Origin: DUZB01 sp963747555
Lineage (GTDB): Bacteria > Desulfobacterota > DSM-4660 > Desulfatiglandales > Desulfatiglandaceae
NCBI GenBank assembly: GCA_963747555.1
Contig: CAVVFZ010000020.1
Location: 1-64,000 of the forward strand
Length of the DNA: 64,000 nt
Direction: 5' to 3'
Position numbers and translations under genes: made by a program. The notes under the pieces were generated by a model. The model was not told where the DNA came from. It did not search any database and worked only from the letters and a program-made list of their open reading frames with translations. Positions 20,936-31,779 of this stretch are shown here, one piece after another. The stretch's first letter is position 1. Each line of letters begins with the position of its first letter.

Positions 20936-21004
20936 CCAGTTGTTTTTCTTTAAAACCCCGTTTATGAAAACCCAGGCTAAAGTGATGGTCTGTAAAGGTC
21001 GTTC

Positions 21005-21480
21005 GTGAGGAAGCGTTTCCCGGGAACCTGGGAGGCCCTGTCATCTCCGTCCGAACAGACGACCGGGATGGGAACCCGACTATCAATCCCCGGCCCATAT
21101 TGCGAGCGAATCAATCAGCCCCTCGAGACGCTATCAGAAGGCGAAGGCAACGAAGCTGGAAGAGAAGGATGTCAGGGAGTCGGAGCGTTCAATAGTACCG
21201 CTGAAGCTGAAGCCGGGGAACTGATCCTAAAGGACCCTGTGGAGGGAAAGGGGCGCCATAATACTGGACCTTTAGGAAGGAAAGATGCAGGGTACATCGA
21301 GACCTGAAAGCGTCTCAACGAGACTTCAAAGGGTAGCGACATCGTTTAGAGTTTTCTTGACAAGCGGGTACGTGACGGAGTGCTCATAGTTGCGTAGTGA
21401 GTCCATATTATGAGGAGCCGGATGCGTCAATCGCGCATGTCCGGATCTGTGGGGGGAGGGGGAGAGAAATTTCCCTCTTC
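21005..21480 (+). mobile_element. Group II intron-like remnant lacking a reverse transcriptase
   Basis: This stretch has the look of the leader and tail that flank group II intron reverse-transcriptase genes. A leader-type pseudo-frame at 21005-21307 has T-W-E-A-L-S-S-P-S-E-Q-T-T-G-M-G-T-R and later G-V-G-A-F-N-S-T. A tail hairpin at about 21415-21455 is GAGCCGGATGCG...CGCATGTCCGGATC followed by a G-run. The reverse-transcriptase coding part expected between them is absent, so the element would be an internally deleted relic. This is pattern memory, not a fold calculation; a domain V could not be confirmed. Confidence 0.4.
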
Positions 21481-21508
21481 TACCCGACTGGCGTAAATCA
21501 TCAATTAC

Positions 21509-21537
21509 TTGACAATGTTATGGTTATGTGATAAAAA
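21509..21537 (+). promoter_or_regulatory. Sigma70-like promoter upstream of the PilZ gene
   Basis: TTGACA at 21509-21514, a 17-base spacer, then TAAAAA at 21532-21537. It lies about 240 bases before the PilZ-protein start. The -35 is perfect; the -10 is moderate. Confidence 0.45.
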
Positions 21538-21775
21538 AACGCTTTAAAAATGGCTATTTGCTGATCCTTATTTAGATGTTTTGCAGCCAGCGAGCGAGTA
21601 ATGATCCTTCGGCTGGAATTAGAAAGATAAGGAGATTGGAAGGGTTTTTATGGAACCTATCCCAGCCTCCAGCCTGAAATCAAGACAGATCTTTATGGTG
21701 AGCGCCATACCCAAATTATGTGCATGGTGACGGGCGCTATTGAAAAGAGTTGTGAAAATTCGGTGGGGGGTTGAA

Positions 21776-23944
21776 ATGCAGAAAGACAGTACTGCAGAAG
21801 TACCTTTAAAAAACAGCAATGTCCTGAAATTTCAGCGCGGGGTATCGAAGCAGGAGAAAAAAGAACTCATTGGTGGGGAGAAAGACTTAATTAGCCCTTC
21901 TCCAAATGAGGAATTTACACCACCACCTTGGATTTTTCAGCATCAGGATCTCAATAACGTATTGGAATCCGCTAAGATGATCGATGAAAAGGCGCTGAAA
22001 AATAAGATTAATCATGCTCATTTCATGGATAGAAATCTTCTTATCCTTTTGCGCCATCTAAAATACGGCGATAACGTGATTGTAAAAGTAAAGTCCGGTC
22101 CCTGCCTCGGCAGCGAAGTGACTTGTCAGTTTGTGACTGATCGCTCGTCACAAATAGATTTTGAAAAGTTTACTTTTCTTCACCTCATTATCGATGATAC
22201 GCAATCGGTAATACTGATACCGGCCACTGTAATTAAGATAGGCAGGTCCAGTATCTCTCTTCATTTGCCTCAGAAAGGCTATGCAGTCGGTCAGCGCCAG
22301 ATAAGGCGTTATTCTTGCGAGAAAATTGACGCGGAGCTGATTAGAAGAGGACGTGTGATCAAAGGTGAGTTGTTAGATTACAGTCCTGACGGATTCTGCG
22401 TTAGAGTAAACAATATGCCGTTCAATAGCTTTGTCCAGCCATCCGCTTCGGATGTCTTGACCATGGTTCGCCTTAGCAATGAAGATCATCAGGACTTATT
22501 TTCCGGTTTCTGTCACGTCATTCGCGAACAGACAGTATTGAATCGCACGGATGTTGTCCTGGTCCCAGGAGAAAATCAGCTCGAAGTTTGTGATAAAGGG
22601 AATGTCAAAACGCCCGCGCAGGATCTTCGACTCACACCTGTTATTATTTTTGACCATCCTTTTTTTGGAAAAAGAATTCAACTTGATATTTCAGACATTT
22701 CTACGTCAGGGTTTTCTGCATATGAAATAAAAAATGAAGCAGTTTTAATAGAGGGCTTGATCATTCCCAAGGCAACGATTGAATTTGCAGGTGTCTTAAA
22801 GATGGAGTGTTCTGCGCAGGTAATCGGACGCTTCATGAAAGATGAGGAAACAATTCACTGCGACTTCGCCATTCTCGATATGGATATCAATTGCTACACA
22901 CGCCTCGTCCATATCTTGGCCAATTCAAAGGACCCCTATTCCCGTATCTCCAATAAAGTGGATATGGATGCGTTATGGGAGTTCTTTTTCGACACAGGTT
23001 TTATTTATCCCAAAAAATATGACCTCATCAAATCTCAAAAGGACGCATTTAAACAAACTTATAATAAACTATATAATAATAATCCGACAATTGCCAAGCA
23101 TTTTGTCTACCAAAGAAACGGACGGCTTTTTGCCCATATCTCGATGGTAAGAGCCTATGAGCGTGCCTGGATCATCCAACATCATGCCGCCAGAAGTGTG
23201 GAAGGAAGAAGAGCCGGTTTTGCAGTGTTAAAACAGATCGTACTTTACTTGAAAGATATGCACCGTCTTCCCTCCACTAAGATAGATCACATGATGGTTT
23301 ATTTCCGCCCCGAAAACAAATTCCCAGATAGCGTATTCGGGGGATTTGCCAGGTCCAAAGAGAATGTAGGTGCCTGTTCTATGGATCTTTTCAGCTATCT
23401 TCCCTATTCGGGCCTTTCAATAACAGGCAAACTCCCCCAGGGATGGTCCCTTACTGAGTGTTCGGCGATGAACCTGTGGGAACTGAATCTTTTTTATCGC
23501 AACCGTTCAGGAGGACTCTTGATGGATGCACTGGGCCTTGTCCAAAAAAGCAGGAGTCAGAAATCCATAGAGGAAGCCTATAGTTCACTCGGTTTCTCGA
23601 GGAAATGGACGGCCTATTCCTTGAAATACAAGGAAGAACTTGAGGCAGTCCTACTCGTTAACCAATCAGACTTTGGATTCAATCTTTCCGAATTACTAAA
23701 TGGCATTAAAGTCTTGCTAATAAGTCCTGAACACTTGTCTTGGAGTATCCTAAACAAAGCCATTGGACGGTTGCTTAATGAACACCGTATGAAAGATGTT
23801 TCTATTCTGTTTTTTCCATTCGACTATGTGAAGGCAATGGATATCCCTTATGAAAAGCAGTATCTACTGTGGATCTATGATGCCCGTTACGTTGAACAAT
23901 TTGTCGAGTATATGAAAAGGAAATTCAGGATAAAAGATTGGTAA
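21776..23944 (+). CDS. Two-PilZ-domain protein with GNAT-like C-terminal half
   Basis: About 723 residues. A first PilZ-like region starts near residue 177 (R-R-Y-S-C-E ... D-Y-S-P-D-G-F, the D/N-x-S-x-x-G motif). A second is near residue 303 (D-I-S-D-I-S-T-S-G-F-S-A). PilZ domains bind cyclic di-GMP; the RxxxR half is imperfect in the first domain, so binding is not certain. Residues about 400-723 look like an acyltransferase-type (GNAT-like) domain but lack a motif I can name. ATG 21776 follows a strong G-rich site; a TTG at 21740 is an alternative. The downstream hybrid kinase and HD-GYP protein make a cyclic di-GMP setting likely. Confidence 0.7.
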   Translation: MQKDSTAEVPLKNSNVLKFQRGVSKQEKKELIGGEKDLISPSPNEEFTPPPWIFQHQDLNNVLESAKMIDEKALKNKINHAHFMDRNLLILLRHLKYGDNVIVKVKSGPCLGSEVTCQFVTDRSSQIDFEKFTFLHLIIDDTQSVILIPATVIKIGRSSISLHLPQKGYAVGQRQIRRYSCEKIDAELIRRGRVIKGELLDYSPDGFCVRVNNMPFNSFVQPSASDVLTMVRLSNEDHQDLFSGFCHVIREQTVLNRTDVVLVPGENQLEVCDKGNVKTPAQDLRLTPVIIFDHPFFGKRIQLDISDISTSGFSAYEIKNEAVLIEGLIIPKATIEFAGVLKMECSAQVIGRFMKDEETIHCDFAILDMDINCYTRLVHILANSKDPYSRISNKVDMDALWEFFFDTGFIYPKKYDLIKSQKDAFKQTYNKLYNNNPTIAKHFVYQRNGRLFAHISMVRAYERAWIIQHHAARSVEGRRAGFAVLKQIVLYLKDMHRLPSTKIDHMMVYFRPENKFPDSVFGGFARSKENVGACSMDLFSYLPYSGLSITGKLPQGWSLTECSAMNLWELNLFYRNRSGGLLMDALGLVQKSRSQKSIEEAYSSLGFSRKWTAYSLKYKEELEAVLLVNQSDFGFNLSELLNGIKVLLISPEHLSWSILNKAIGRLLNEHRMKDVSILFFPFDYVKAMDIPYEKQYLLWIYDARYVEQFVEYMKRKFRIKDW

Positions 23945-24213
23945 GAGATCTCTTTGTTGACTGCGATTTCCTCCTGCTCAATTTATGATGACAAACCAAG
24001 CCCTCTGCAAACCTCTGGTTTATTGCAGACTCAATATTTGGATGGGCAGCTTCGAACGTGATGAGGAAATTGTGAGAAAAGGGCCTTTTTCGAGTGTCCT
24101 GGGTGTTTCAGCTTTACTGATAAATGGGAGAAGAAAGGTTTCTAACAGAAAATCTTTGTGGGAAATGGCGATGTTGGATGGGATGATGCCATAGCAACTT
24201 TTGTGATAATTTC

Positions 24214-27200
24214 ATGAACAACAATCCTTTATATAACAGTCGGATTATCAGGACCTACATAGAGTATCTGCGAAAACACTATCCTGAAATGGCAGATTGA
24301 TTCTTTGTTGGTCTACGCAGAAATGTCCGATCCGAAATACGGGATGGATCTCACTGGTTTACGCAAAGTCAGGTTGATCGATTTTATGAAAACGTCGAGA
24401 TGAAGACAGGCAACCCGAATGTGGCCAGTGAGGCGGGGCGTTTTTCCGCGTCTACTGAAGGATTGGGTGCTGCAAAACAGTATGCATTAGGGTTAATGAG
24501 TTTGGCATCCATCTATTTGTTAATGGGAAAACTCTACCCGCTGATGAGTCGGGCTGCTGAGATAAAGCAAAAAAAATTGGGTCCAACAGGGTCGAAATTG
24601 TCTGTACACCAAAGCCGGGCGTGGATGAAAAGCTGTCACCAATGCGAAAATCGGATGGGTACTTTTGAAGCTGTGGCGAAATTTTTTAACTGATAAGCCC
24701 GCCAGGTAGAGCATGTTTCCTGTTTCCACAAAGATGACGATGCCTGTAGATATATCGTCACTTGGGAAAAATCTCCGGCTCATCTCTGGAAAAAATACTA
24801 AATTACGCATTGCTTTTCCTCGATAATCGTTTGCGCGATCTTGATCCCGTTTGCTCTCAACGCCTTATGAGATTGTACTTTTGATGATATGTGCCTTTGT
24901 CTCGGCAGCGTTTCATTATATTCGCAGCATTTGGAAAAAAATCGGAACTATCAATACAATTAAGACCCAGGGTGATGCCGCCAAGAATCTTTTGGCGGAG
25001 AGCGATATCCGATATAACAACGCGATATTTGTTCAGGAGATAGGGCAGGCTATTTCTACTATTTTGGATATTGATGAACTCATTGGGACGGTTGTGAGCG
25101 TGATGCGGAAGCGGTTGGATTTTGATCGTGGAATGGTCATGATTGCCAACCCAGAGAAGACCCACCTTACCTACAGGGATGGTTATGGGTATCCCCCTGA
25201 ATTTGAAGAGGTTTTGACGCGAACGGGTTTTCATTTAGATAATCCCCGTTCGAGAGGGGTAGCAATTCAGGCGTTTCAAGAAACAAAAGCCTTTTCTGGT
25301 AAACGATATCTCTGAGATAGAAAAGGATCTTTCCGAAAGGAGCAGGGAATTTGTCAAAAAGATGGGTTCACAGTCATTCATCTGCGTTCCGATTGTTTAT
25401 GAAAATGAATCTCTGGGACTCATCAGTGATGGATAATATAAGTTCAAAAAGGACCCTCACCGGGAGTGACACGAGCCTCCTGATGGGTGTTGCATCCCAG
25501 ACCGCGATAAGTATGGTGAATGCGATTTCCTTCCAGAAACTTCAGGAGAGCGAGGAGAAATATCGCACCATCCTTGAAAGGATTGAAGAAGGATACTTCG
25601 AAGTGGATTTGGCCGGTAGATTGACGTTTTTCAATGACTCTGTTTGTAGAATACTCGGATATTCCCGTGGAAAATTAATGGGCATGAGCAATCTGGAATA
25701 TACCGATTCAAAGACATCCGCGAGAATCTATAAGACTTTCAATGAAATCTACCGTACCGGAAAACACGCGACCATTTTAGACTACAAGATTATACGAGGC
25801 AATGGGGAGACAAGAAATCTTGAGGTCTCTGCTTCCCAGTTAAGCAATTCGGCGGGTGAACCGGCAGGATTCCGAGGGGTGATCCGGGATGTTACGGATA
25901 GAAAAGAGGCCGAGGCGATGCACAGGGAAAAACTGGCGGCAGAGGCCGCCAGCAGGGCAAAGAGTAGATTCCTGGCCAACATGAGTCACGAGATAAGGAC
26001 ACCTTTAAACGGCATTATCGGCATGACGGAATTGGCCATGACGACCGAACTGGATAGTAATCAGCGCAATATATTGCAGACCGTCCAGAGGGAATCACAC
26101 TCCTTGCTGGATATCATCAATGACGTCCTCGATTTTTCAAAAATCGAGGCGGAAATGCTTGAATTGGAAGAAATCCCTTTAGATATGGCGAGTATGGTCG
26201 ATAATCTCGTGAACAGCTTTTCGCTCAGAGCCATGCAAAAAGGTCTGGAAATCAAGGCATCATTGGCGTCAGATATCCCGTCATCGGTTATTGGCGATCC
26301 TGGAAGGCTGAGGCAGATATTGACAAATCTCGTTGCCAATGCCGTTAAATTCACCCACAAAGGAGAAATAAAAATTGCCGTCAACGTGGCTGAAGACCTT
26401 GGGGAGCGTGTTAAGCTGCGGTTTTCGGTTAGGGATACGGGCATCGGGATACCAAGAGATAAAAAGGCGACCATCTTCGAGAGTTTCACCCAGGCGGACA
26501 GTTCCACCACCAGGAAGTATGGCGGAACAGGTCTGGGAACCACCATCTCGAAGCACTTGGCGGAATTGATGGGTGGGGAAATCGGTGTGGAGAGTGAGGT
26601 AGGCATGGGGAGCTGCTTCTGGTTTACTGCGGTTTTTTACAAGCCAACGAGTGAAAAGGATATCCGGATGAAAATAGAAGAAAAACCGTTTATCAGTGTA
26701 AGAGCAGGGAAGGGAGCAACAGAAATCCTATAATGTACTTCTGGTAGAAGATTATCCGACTAACCAGCAGGTGGCTATGTTCCATCTAAAAGCGGCCGGC
26801 TATGGCGTGGATCTGGCGGAGAACGGCCTTGAGGCGTTAGAACTTTACCGGAAAAATCGTTACCATGTCGTCCTAATGGATGTCCAAATGCCTGTCATGG
26901 ACGGTTATGAGGCCACGCGTGGGATCAGGGAATTTGAAAAGCAGGGCATGCGAATCGAAACTTCGAATACGAGATCTGAGCGTGAGCGAGGACCATCCAG
27001 AGATGCTCAGATGCAATCCATAACAGATAATCACCAATTACGAATCCCACGGGTTCCTATTGTTGCCATGACGGGGCACGCGGTGGAAGGGTACAGGGAA
27101 GAATGTTTGGCGGTGGGAATGGATGATTACCTCACAAAACCACTGATGAAGAAGCAACTATTGGCCGTGGTTGAAAAGTGGACCCGTTCGGCCACCGACG

Positions 27201-27634
27201 ACGATGCCGTCAATTTGAGTCCCCAGACCAACTCCCACCCGGATGCAAGCATACCCGATGGATCGGAACTTCCACATGATTCGAATAATCAACCATCCAG
27301 AAAAGTCTCTCCAATGGATTTTGAGAAGGCTTTGAAGGAATTTGAAGGAGATAGAGCGCTCCTGATAGAGGTCTTAGGAGGTTTTCTGAAAAATGTCAGA
27401 ATGCAGGTTGGGGTCATTCGAAAATCCCTTATGAGCGAGGATTCCGATCGGGTTCAAAGAGAGGCGCATTCCATAAAAGGCGGTGCTGCTAATCTTAGAG
27501 CCGACGAGCTTTCCAGAATCGCATTGGAGCTTGAAATGATAGGGAAGTCAGGGAAGATGGAAAGTGGAATGGACGCCCTTCAAAGGCTCGAAAGAGAGCT
27601 GGAGAATTTAGAACAATTAGGGAGAGATTTATGA
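24214..27634 (+). CDS. Hybrid sensor histidine kinase: sensor-TM-GAF-PAS-HisKA-HATPase-REC-HPt (frameshifts)
   Basis: About 1130 residues if whole. The N-terminal 190 residues (N-N-P-L-Y-N-S-R-I-I-R-T-Y-I-E-Y-L ... K-T-G-N-P-N-V-A-S-E-A-G-R-F) resemble an input domain I recall from kinases of Desulfobacterota. One TM segment is near 24860-24910. A GAF domain follows (25000-25410), then PAS (25560-25900), HisKA with M-S-H-E-I-R-T-P-L-N-G, ATPase with N box N-L-V-A-N-A-V-K-F and G-G-T-G-L-G. A receiver carries V-V-L-M-D-V-Q-M-P and an HPt domain has A-H-S-I-K-G-G-A. Slips occur near 24290, 24330-24380, 24595-24690, 25305-25410 and 26733. The missing start evidence at 24214 makes the N-terminus uncertain. 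It is the likely phospho-donor to the HD-GYP regulator 20 bases downstream. Confidence 0.8.
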
Positions 27635-27653
27635 ATATGCCGGAGCATTTTCT

Positions 27654-28694
27654 ATGAAAATCTTGATTGTTGATGATGAGCTTGTAAGTCGTAAAAAAAT
27701 GGATCTGCTGATCAGGAGTTTAGGGTATGAGACCATTGTTGCCAGTGATGGAGTGGAAGGTTGGGAGGCCTGGAAAAAAGAAAGAGCGAGAATGGTCATT
27801 ACGGACTGGATGATGCCGGGGATGGACGGTCTTGAGCTTTGCGCGAAAATAAGGGAGGCTGAAGGGAGCCAGTATATCTACATCATAATGGTTACCTCAA
27901 AAGAAGATGTCAACGATCTTGTCAGGGGCATGGATGCGGGAGCCGATGACTTTATTACAAAGCCCTTTGTTAAAGAGGAGTTGGCCGTAAGGATTAGGGC
28001 CGGAGAAAGGATATCCGGTTTTGAGACCAGGGATATTGTGATCTTCGCTTTGGCCAGACTGGTGGAATCGCGTGATTCAGAAACAGGCTGTCATCTGGAA
28101 CGGATGCGACACTATTCCAAAGAGCTGGCAACAGCTATTTTGAAATCCGATAATCCCCCTAAGGAGATAGACGGCCTGTTTCTGGATAATATCTTTCTGA
28201 CCAGCCCACTCCATGATATCGGCAAAATAGGTATTCCTGATTATATATTGCTTAAGCCGGGACGGCTCGATGATGAAGAATTACAAATCATGAGAACACA
28301 CAGTCTTATCGGTTTTAAAACCATTAACGAGGCCTTGATAAAATATCCCAAGGCGGACTATCTGCGCATGAGTGCGGAAATTGCTATCTCACATCATGAG
28401 AGGTTCGATGGCAGCGGGTATCCCAATGGTCTCAAAGGGGAGGAGATTCCCCTTTCGGCGCGCATAGTGGCCTTAGCAGACGTATATGATGCGCTGGTCA
28501 GCAAAAGGATATATAAAGAGGCGTATCAGCATAAATTAGCAAAAAAAGTAATCGAAAAAGAGAGAGGAAAGCATTTTGATCCCATGGTAGTAGATGCTTT
28601 CCTCTGTTGTGAGGACAAATTCATTGAAATATCGGAGCGTTTTTCTAAGAATCAAACCGGTTTTGTACCCCTGCAGGGTATCAGGGGCGTGTAG
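27654..28694 (+). CDS. Response regulator with HD-GYP cyclic di-GMP phosphodiesterase domain
   Basis: 346 residues. Receiver domain 1-120 with phospho-acceptor Asp51 (M-V-I-T-D-W-M-M-P-G-M-D-G) and K-P-F. The HD-GYP domain (140-320) keeps all landmark residues: G-C-H-L-E-R-M, S-P-L-H-D-I-G-K-I-G-I-P-D, A-I-S-H-H-E-R-F-D-G-S-G-Y-P-N-G and the D-V-Y-D-A-L helix. HD-GYP enzymes hydrolyse cyclic di-GMP in the cytoplasm. It starts 20 bases after the hybrid kinase and should be its output. With the PilZ protein upstream, the block likely links a signal to cyclic di-GMP level. Confidence 0.93.
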   Translation: MKILIVDDELVSRKKMDLLIRSLGYETIVASDGVEGWEAWKKERARMVITDWMMPGMDGLELCAKIREAEGSQYIYIIMVTSKEDVNDLVRGMDAGADDFITKPFVKEELAVRIRAGERISGFETRDIVIFALARLVESRDSETGCHLERMRHYSKELATAILKSDNPPKEIDGLFLDNIFLTSPLHDIGKIGIPDYILLKPGRLDDEELQIMRTHSLIGFKTINEALIKYPKADYLRMSAEIAISHHERFDGSGYPNGLKGEEIPLSARIVALADVYDALVSKRIYKEAYQHKLAKKVIEKERGKHFDPMVVDAFLCCEDKFIEISERFSKNQTGFVPLQGIRGV

Positions 28695-30008
28695 GTAAAC
28701 CGCCTCGCGTCATGGAAAAATTCGATAAAGTCAGCAAGGAATTTCTTGTGCCCACCTGGATATTGTTGAAAGGCATTGGTTGCCTTTTTTAACACCATTT
28801 CCAGTTTCTTTGTCCAGTTGAATAAATTTTGTCCTCTTGCCTTTCCGTAAATCCAGATGGTGTGCTTTCAGCTTCCCTTCGGATATTCTTTATGGTGCGG
28901 ATCATACAGGTCGGAATAGAGTTTTCTTCCCGCGCAGGGATCAAAGTTATTTACCTCTTCTCAGCAATTTCAGCTTAGTTATTTGCGTATGCATAAAATT
29001 GTGAACTTCAATGGCGTTTTCTGAATTTATCTCAAGGTTTGGACTGTCTATATTTTGGAGGCCATGCAGGTCTTATTTTGTAACTTGATCCAGAGCGCCA
29101 GTATTGCATGCAACTCAAAGGAAATGGTCTGACCTTGCCATAGCCCGTACAAGGCCAGCACTACTGGGCATGCTTTCCGTTGTTGTTCTGCTCGCTTTAG
29201 AATTGTTAAAGAGCAAAATCCTGCCAGTTTTAACCCGTGTGTGGTGCAGAAAAGCTCAACCAACTTTCCTAGTTGTTGCTATAGTGCGAAAGCATGTCTG
29301 GCGGGCCAGGAATCATACGAACTCGGCACCTGAAGCCAATATAACCCATTTCCAGGGTGAATTGTTAGAAACGCTTGTGCGTATAGTATGTACACAGCTT
29401 GGGTGGCTATAAATTGACCAAAGTCGGGACATGTTTCTGGATGCTTTTCCCTTGACTCGAAAGGGGAATCTCTCTATATTCTCTTCCAAAGAAGCAAGTT
29501 CTTACCACTTTTTTTAAACATCCTGGCATTAAGGATTAATAAAATTCTCTTGCTGCCCCACTTTGTGGAGGGCTCTTCCACGAGTTATGGAGCTGCCTAT
29601 TAGCTGGTACATTGCACAAAATATATGTCTCTCAGCCACACCAGCAAAGAAGGACCGTGGTCTCAATAAAAATCAGACACCGTAGCAAAAAGGACCTTAT
29701 GGCGGGATGGATTCTCTGACTCTGAATTCCGCCACCATGAAATTTGAATAGGGTCAGAGATCACGGCAAATAGATTTGCAGCATTATAATAAGTTGAATC
29801 TATTGGATTAAGTGTTCTTATTCGGAATTGTTCACAATGGTTTAACATCCTTCGAATTAGGCTTAATGCTGTTATTTTTCGGAAGCGTTCGCATGGTTTG
29901 ACATGCCATCTTATCCACCTTTTCTAATGAGAAGAAGTGCATTCACCATGATATTGAGGATACAGTTCTATTCACGAAATTTGATGTCAAGATAAAAGGA
30001 ATCTGCAA
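28695..30008. other. Gene-poor stretch with degenerate coding traces
   Basis: No convincing gene in about 1.3 kb. On the minus strand at about 28700-28955 two adjacent frames read like a broken protein (D-P-H-H-K-E-Y-P-K-G-S and G-Q-N-L-F-N-W-T-K-K-L-E), which I cannot assign. The rest is stop-rich. The region separates the signalling block from an AT-rich island and an insertion-sequence relic, consistent with a scarred insertion site. Confidence 0.4.
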
Positions 30009-30843
30009 ATGAAGTATCACTTAAATTATCCGATTGGAAAACAACCAACCGAGCTATATTAGAAAAGTTTTCTGATAAAAGAGTGATGATGCCCTTTTCA
30101 GGTGGCAAGGATTCATCTGTGGTCTTATTTCTTATTCAGAAGGCTGCTGAAGAATTTGATTTTAGCTGCGAAGTGCACGGAGTTTTGTTTCCCTCTCGTG
30201 TATATTCAGCGGAGGCGCTAAAAAAAATTGATTTTTACTGGTGTAAACGGAATACAAAGATTGTTTGGCATAAAGCCCCAGTCTCAGATGAATGTTTAGC
30301 TGAGGCTCTAAAAGGTGGACAAACTCCATGTTTGACATGTATACAAATGAAAAAAAGTGTTCTCCAGTCACAATTCAAGACGATGATTTCCGACTGGAGC
30401 TCTATTGTGATAATAATGAGTTATTCTCTTTGGATCTTGTGAGTGCCACACTCGAACATATATCAAGATCCACTTTTTCTGATGAACGTTATTTATGTTC
30501 CTTACGGGAGAAAGACTCTGATGATAGATTCATTGAAACAGCCCAGCGTTTTTATCCTTTGCTAAAGATTAAAGGAGGTCCTACCATATATAAGCCTTTA
30601 ATTAAATATAACGATCAGGAGATAGAAAATTTCATATCGGAAAATAGTATTCCTTTGACAACAACTTCATGCCACTATAAGGAATTTAGGCCAAAAAGAA
30701 TATTCGCAACCTACTATGAAAAAGCTGATTTATTCTTTGATTACTCAAAAGTATTTGATTTTGCAACAAAAAAGCTTAATCTGCCGGACATTTCGTTTTA
30801 TGAGAAAATCGATATGGAACAATATTTGACTGCAATTATTTAA
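30009..30843 (+). CDS. PP-loop ATPase (adenine nucleotide alpha-hydrolase superfamily), frameshifted
   Basis: The ATP-pyrophosphatase P-loop S-G-G-K-D-S-S opens the recognisable part at about 30098. Later there is a P-C-L-T-C CxxC pair, as in TtcA/TilS-like sulfur or amide transferases. Sequence upstream of 30083 (L-S-D-W-K-T-T-N-R-A-I-L-E-K-F-S) also looks coding but has no ATG in frame; the ATG at 30009 is one frame off, so a slip near the start is likely. A second slip lies near 30385, and the C-terminal half ends at 30843. It is much more AT-rich than its surroundings and sits beside a methyltransferase. Substrate unknown (tRNA, sugar or peptide). Confidence 0.6.
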
Positions 30844-30889
30844 AAAAATCCACCGCTTTTAATCGAAGGAGATAAGGGAAGCATATCGA

Positions 30890-31696
30890 ATGGATAATTG
30901 TGACCATATAATGGAAGGCGAACAAGAATCGATTCGGTTAGACATCAAAACGGACCCCAAAATAATTGAGGAGCTTGCACTATGGGCTGGAATAAGGCCA
31001 GGTATGCGTATAGCTGATTTGGGTTGTGGTCCAGGGAAAACCACATTTTGTTTAAACAAACTTGTTCAACCAGGTGGCTCGGCGATTGGAGTCGATATCT
31101 CTCAAAAGAGAATCGATTACGCTCAAGCTCATTACTCACGAGAAGGGGAAATAAAATTTATTACCGGAGATATCCGTAAGCCATTAAATAACTTGGGAAG
31201 TTTTGATTGTGTCTGGATTCGTTTTGTGCTTGAACATTATCTTTCAAGTAGTTTTGATATTGTAAAAAATGTTTCAGCTGTTTTGAAACCGGGTGGAATT
31301 ATGTGCCTTGTCGATTTGGACTATAATTGTCTTAGCCATCATGGATTATCGTCACGAGTTGAAAAAGCATTATACGGAATTATGGCCTGTCTAGAATCAC
31401 ACGCGAATTTTGATCCCTATGTGGGCAGGAAATTATATTCTTATCTTTATGATCTGAAATATGAGCAGATTGAGGTAAGAGTTGACGCTCACCACTGTAT
31501 TTTTGGTGTGTTAAATGAAAGCGACTCGTTTAATTGGATTAAGAAAGTAGAAATTGCAGCAAAGAATTCAGGCTATAGTTTCGAAGAATACGAAGACGGG
31601 TTTGAAGGATTTTTTGCAGAGTTCAGACAATCATTTTTTGATCCGCGAAGATTCTCTTACACGCCAGTAATCATTTGTCGTGGACGAAAATCGTAA
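30890..31696 (+). CDS. Class I SAM-dependent methyltransferase
   Basis: 268 residues. Motif I is I-A-D-L-G-C-G-P-G-K-T-T (SAM-binding glycine loop), followed by the acidic end of strand 2 (G-V-D-I-S), motif II-like F-I-T-G-D-I-R-K-P, and L-K-P-G-G-I-M-C-L-V-D-L. A helical insert and C-terminal cap of about 100 residues would set the substrate. AAGGAGATAAGG precedes the ATG. AT-rich like the PP-loop gene 46 bases upstream, so the two were likely acquired together. Acceptor unknown. Confidence 0.85.
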   Translation: MDNCDHIMEGEQESIRLDIKTDPKIIEELALWAGIRPGMRIADLGCGPGKTTFCLNKLVQPGGSAIGVDISQKRIDYAQAHYSREGEIKFITGDIRKPLNNLGSFDCVWIRFVLEHYLSSSFDIVKNVSAVLKPGGIMCLVDLDYNCLSHHGLSSRVEKALYGIMACLESHANFDPYVGRKLYSYLYDLKYEQIEVRVDAHHCIFGVLNESDSFNWIKKVEIAAKNSGYSFEEYEDGFEGFFAEFRQSFFDPRRFSYTPVIICRGRKS

Positions 31697-31779
31697 TCTC
31701 TCTTTTTGCATCGTCTGCCTGGAATTTCCCGATTTGAGTAGCAATATAAAGAAGGCATCTCGCGCTGGATCAATGTGCT

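Noticed and set aside
21005..21307. 100-codon frame as a real protein
   Set aside because: Reads like the untranslated leader seen before group II intron reverse transcriptases; treated as part of a remnant.
23985..24194. 69-codon frame between the PilZ and kinase genes
   Set aside because: No motif, poor start context and unlikely composition.
29104..29412. 102-codon plus-strand frame
   Set aside because: No recognisable domain; lies in a stop-rich, scarred region.
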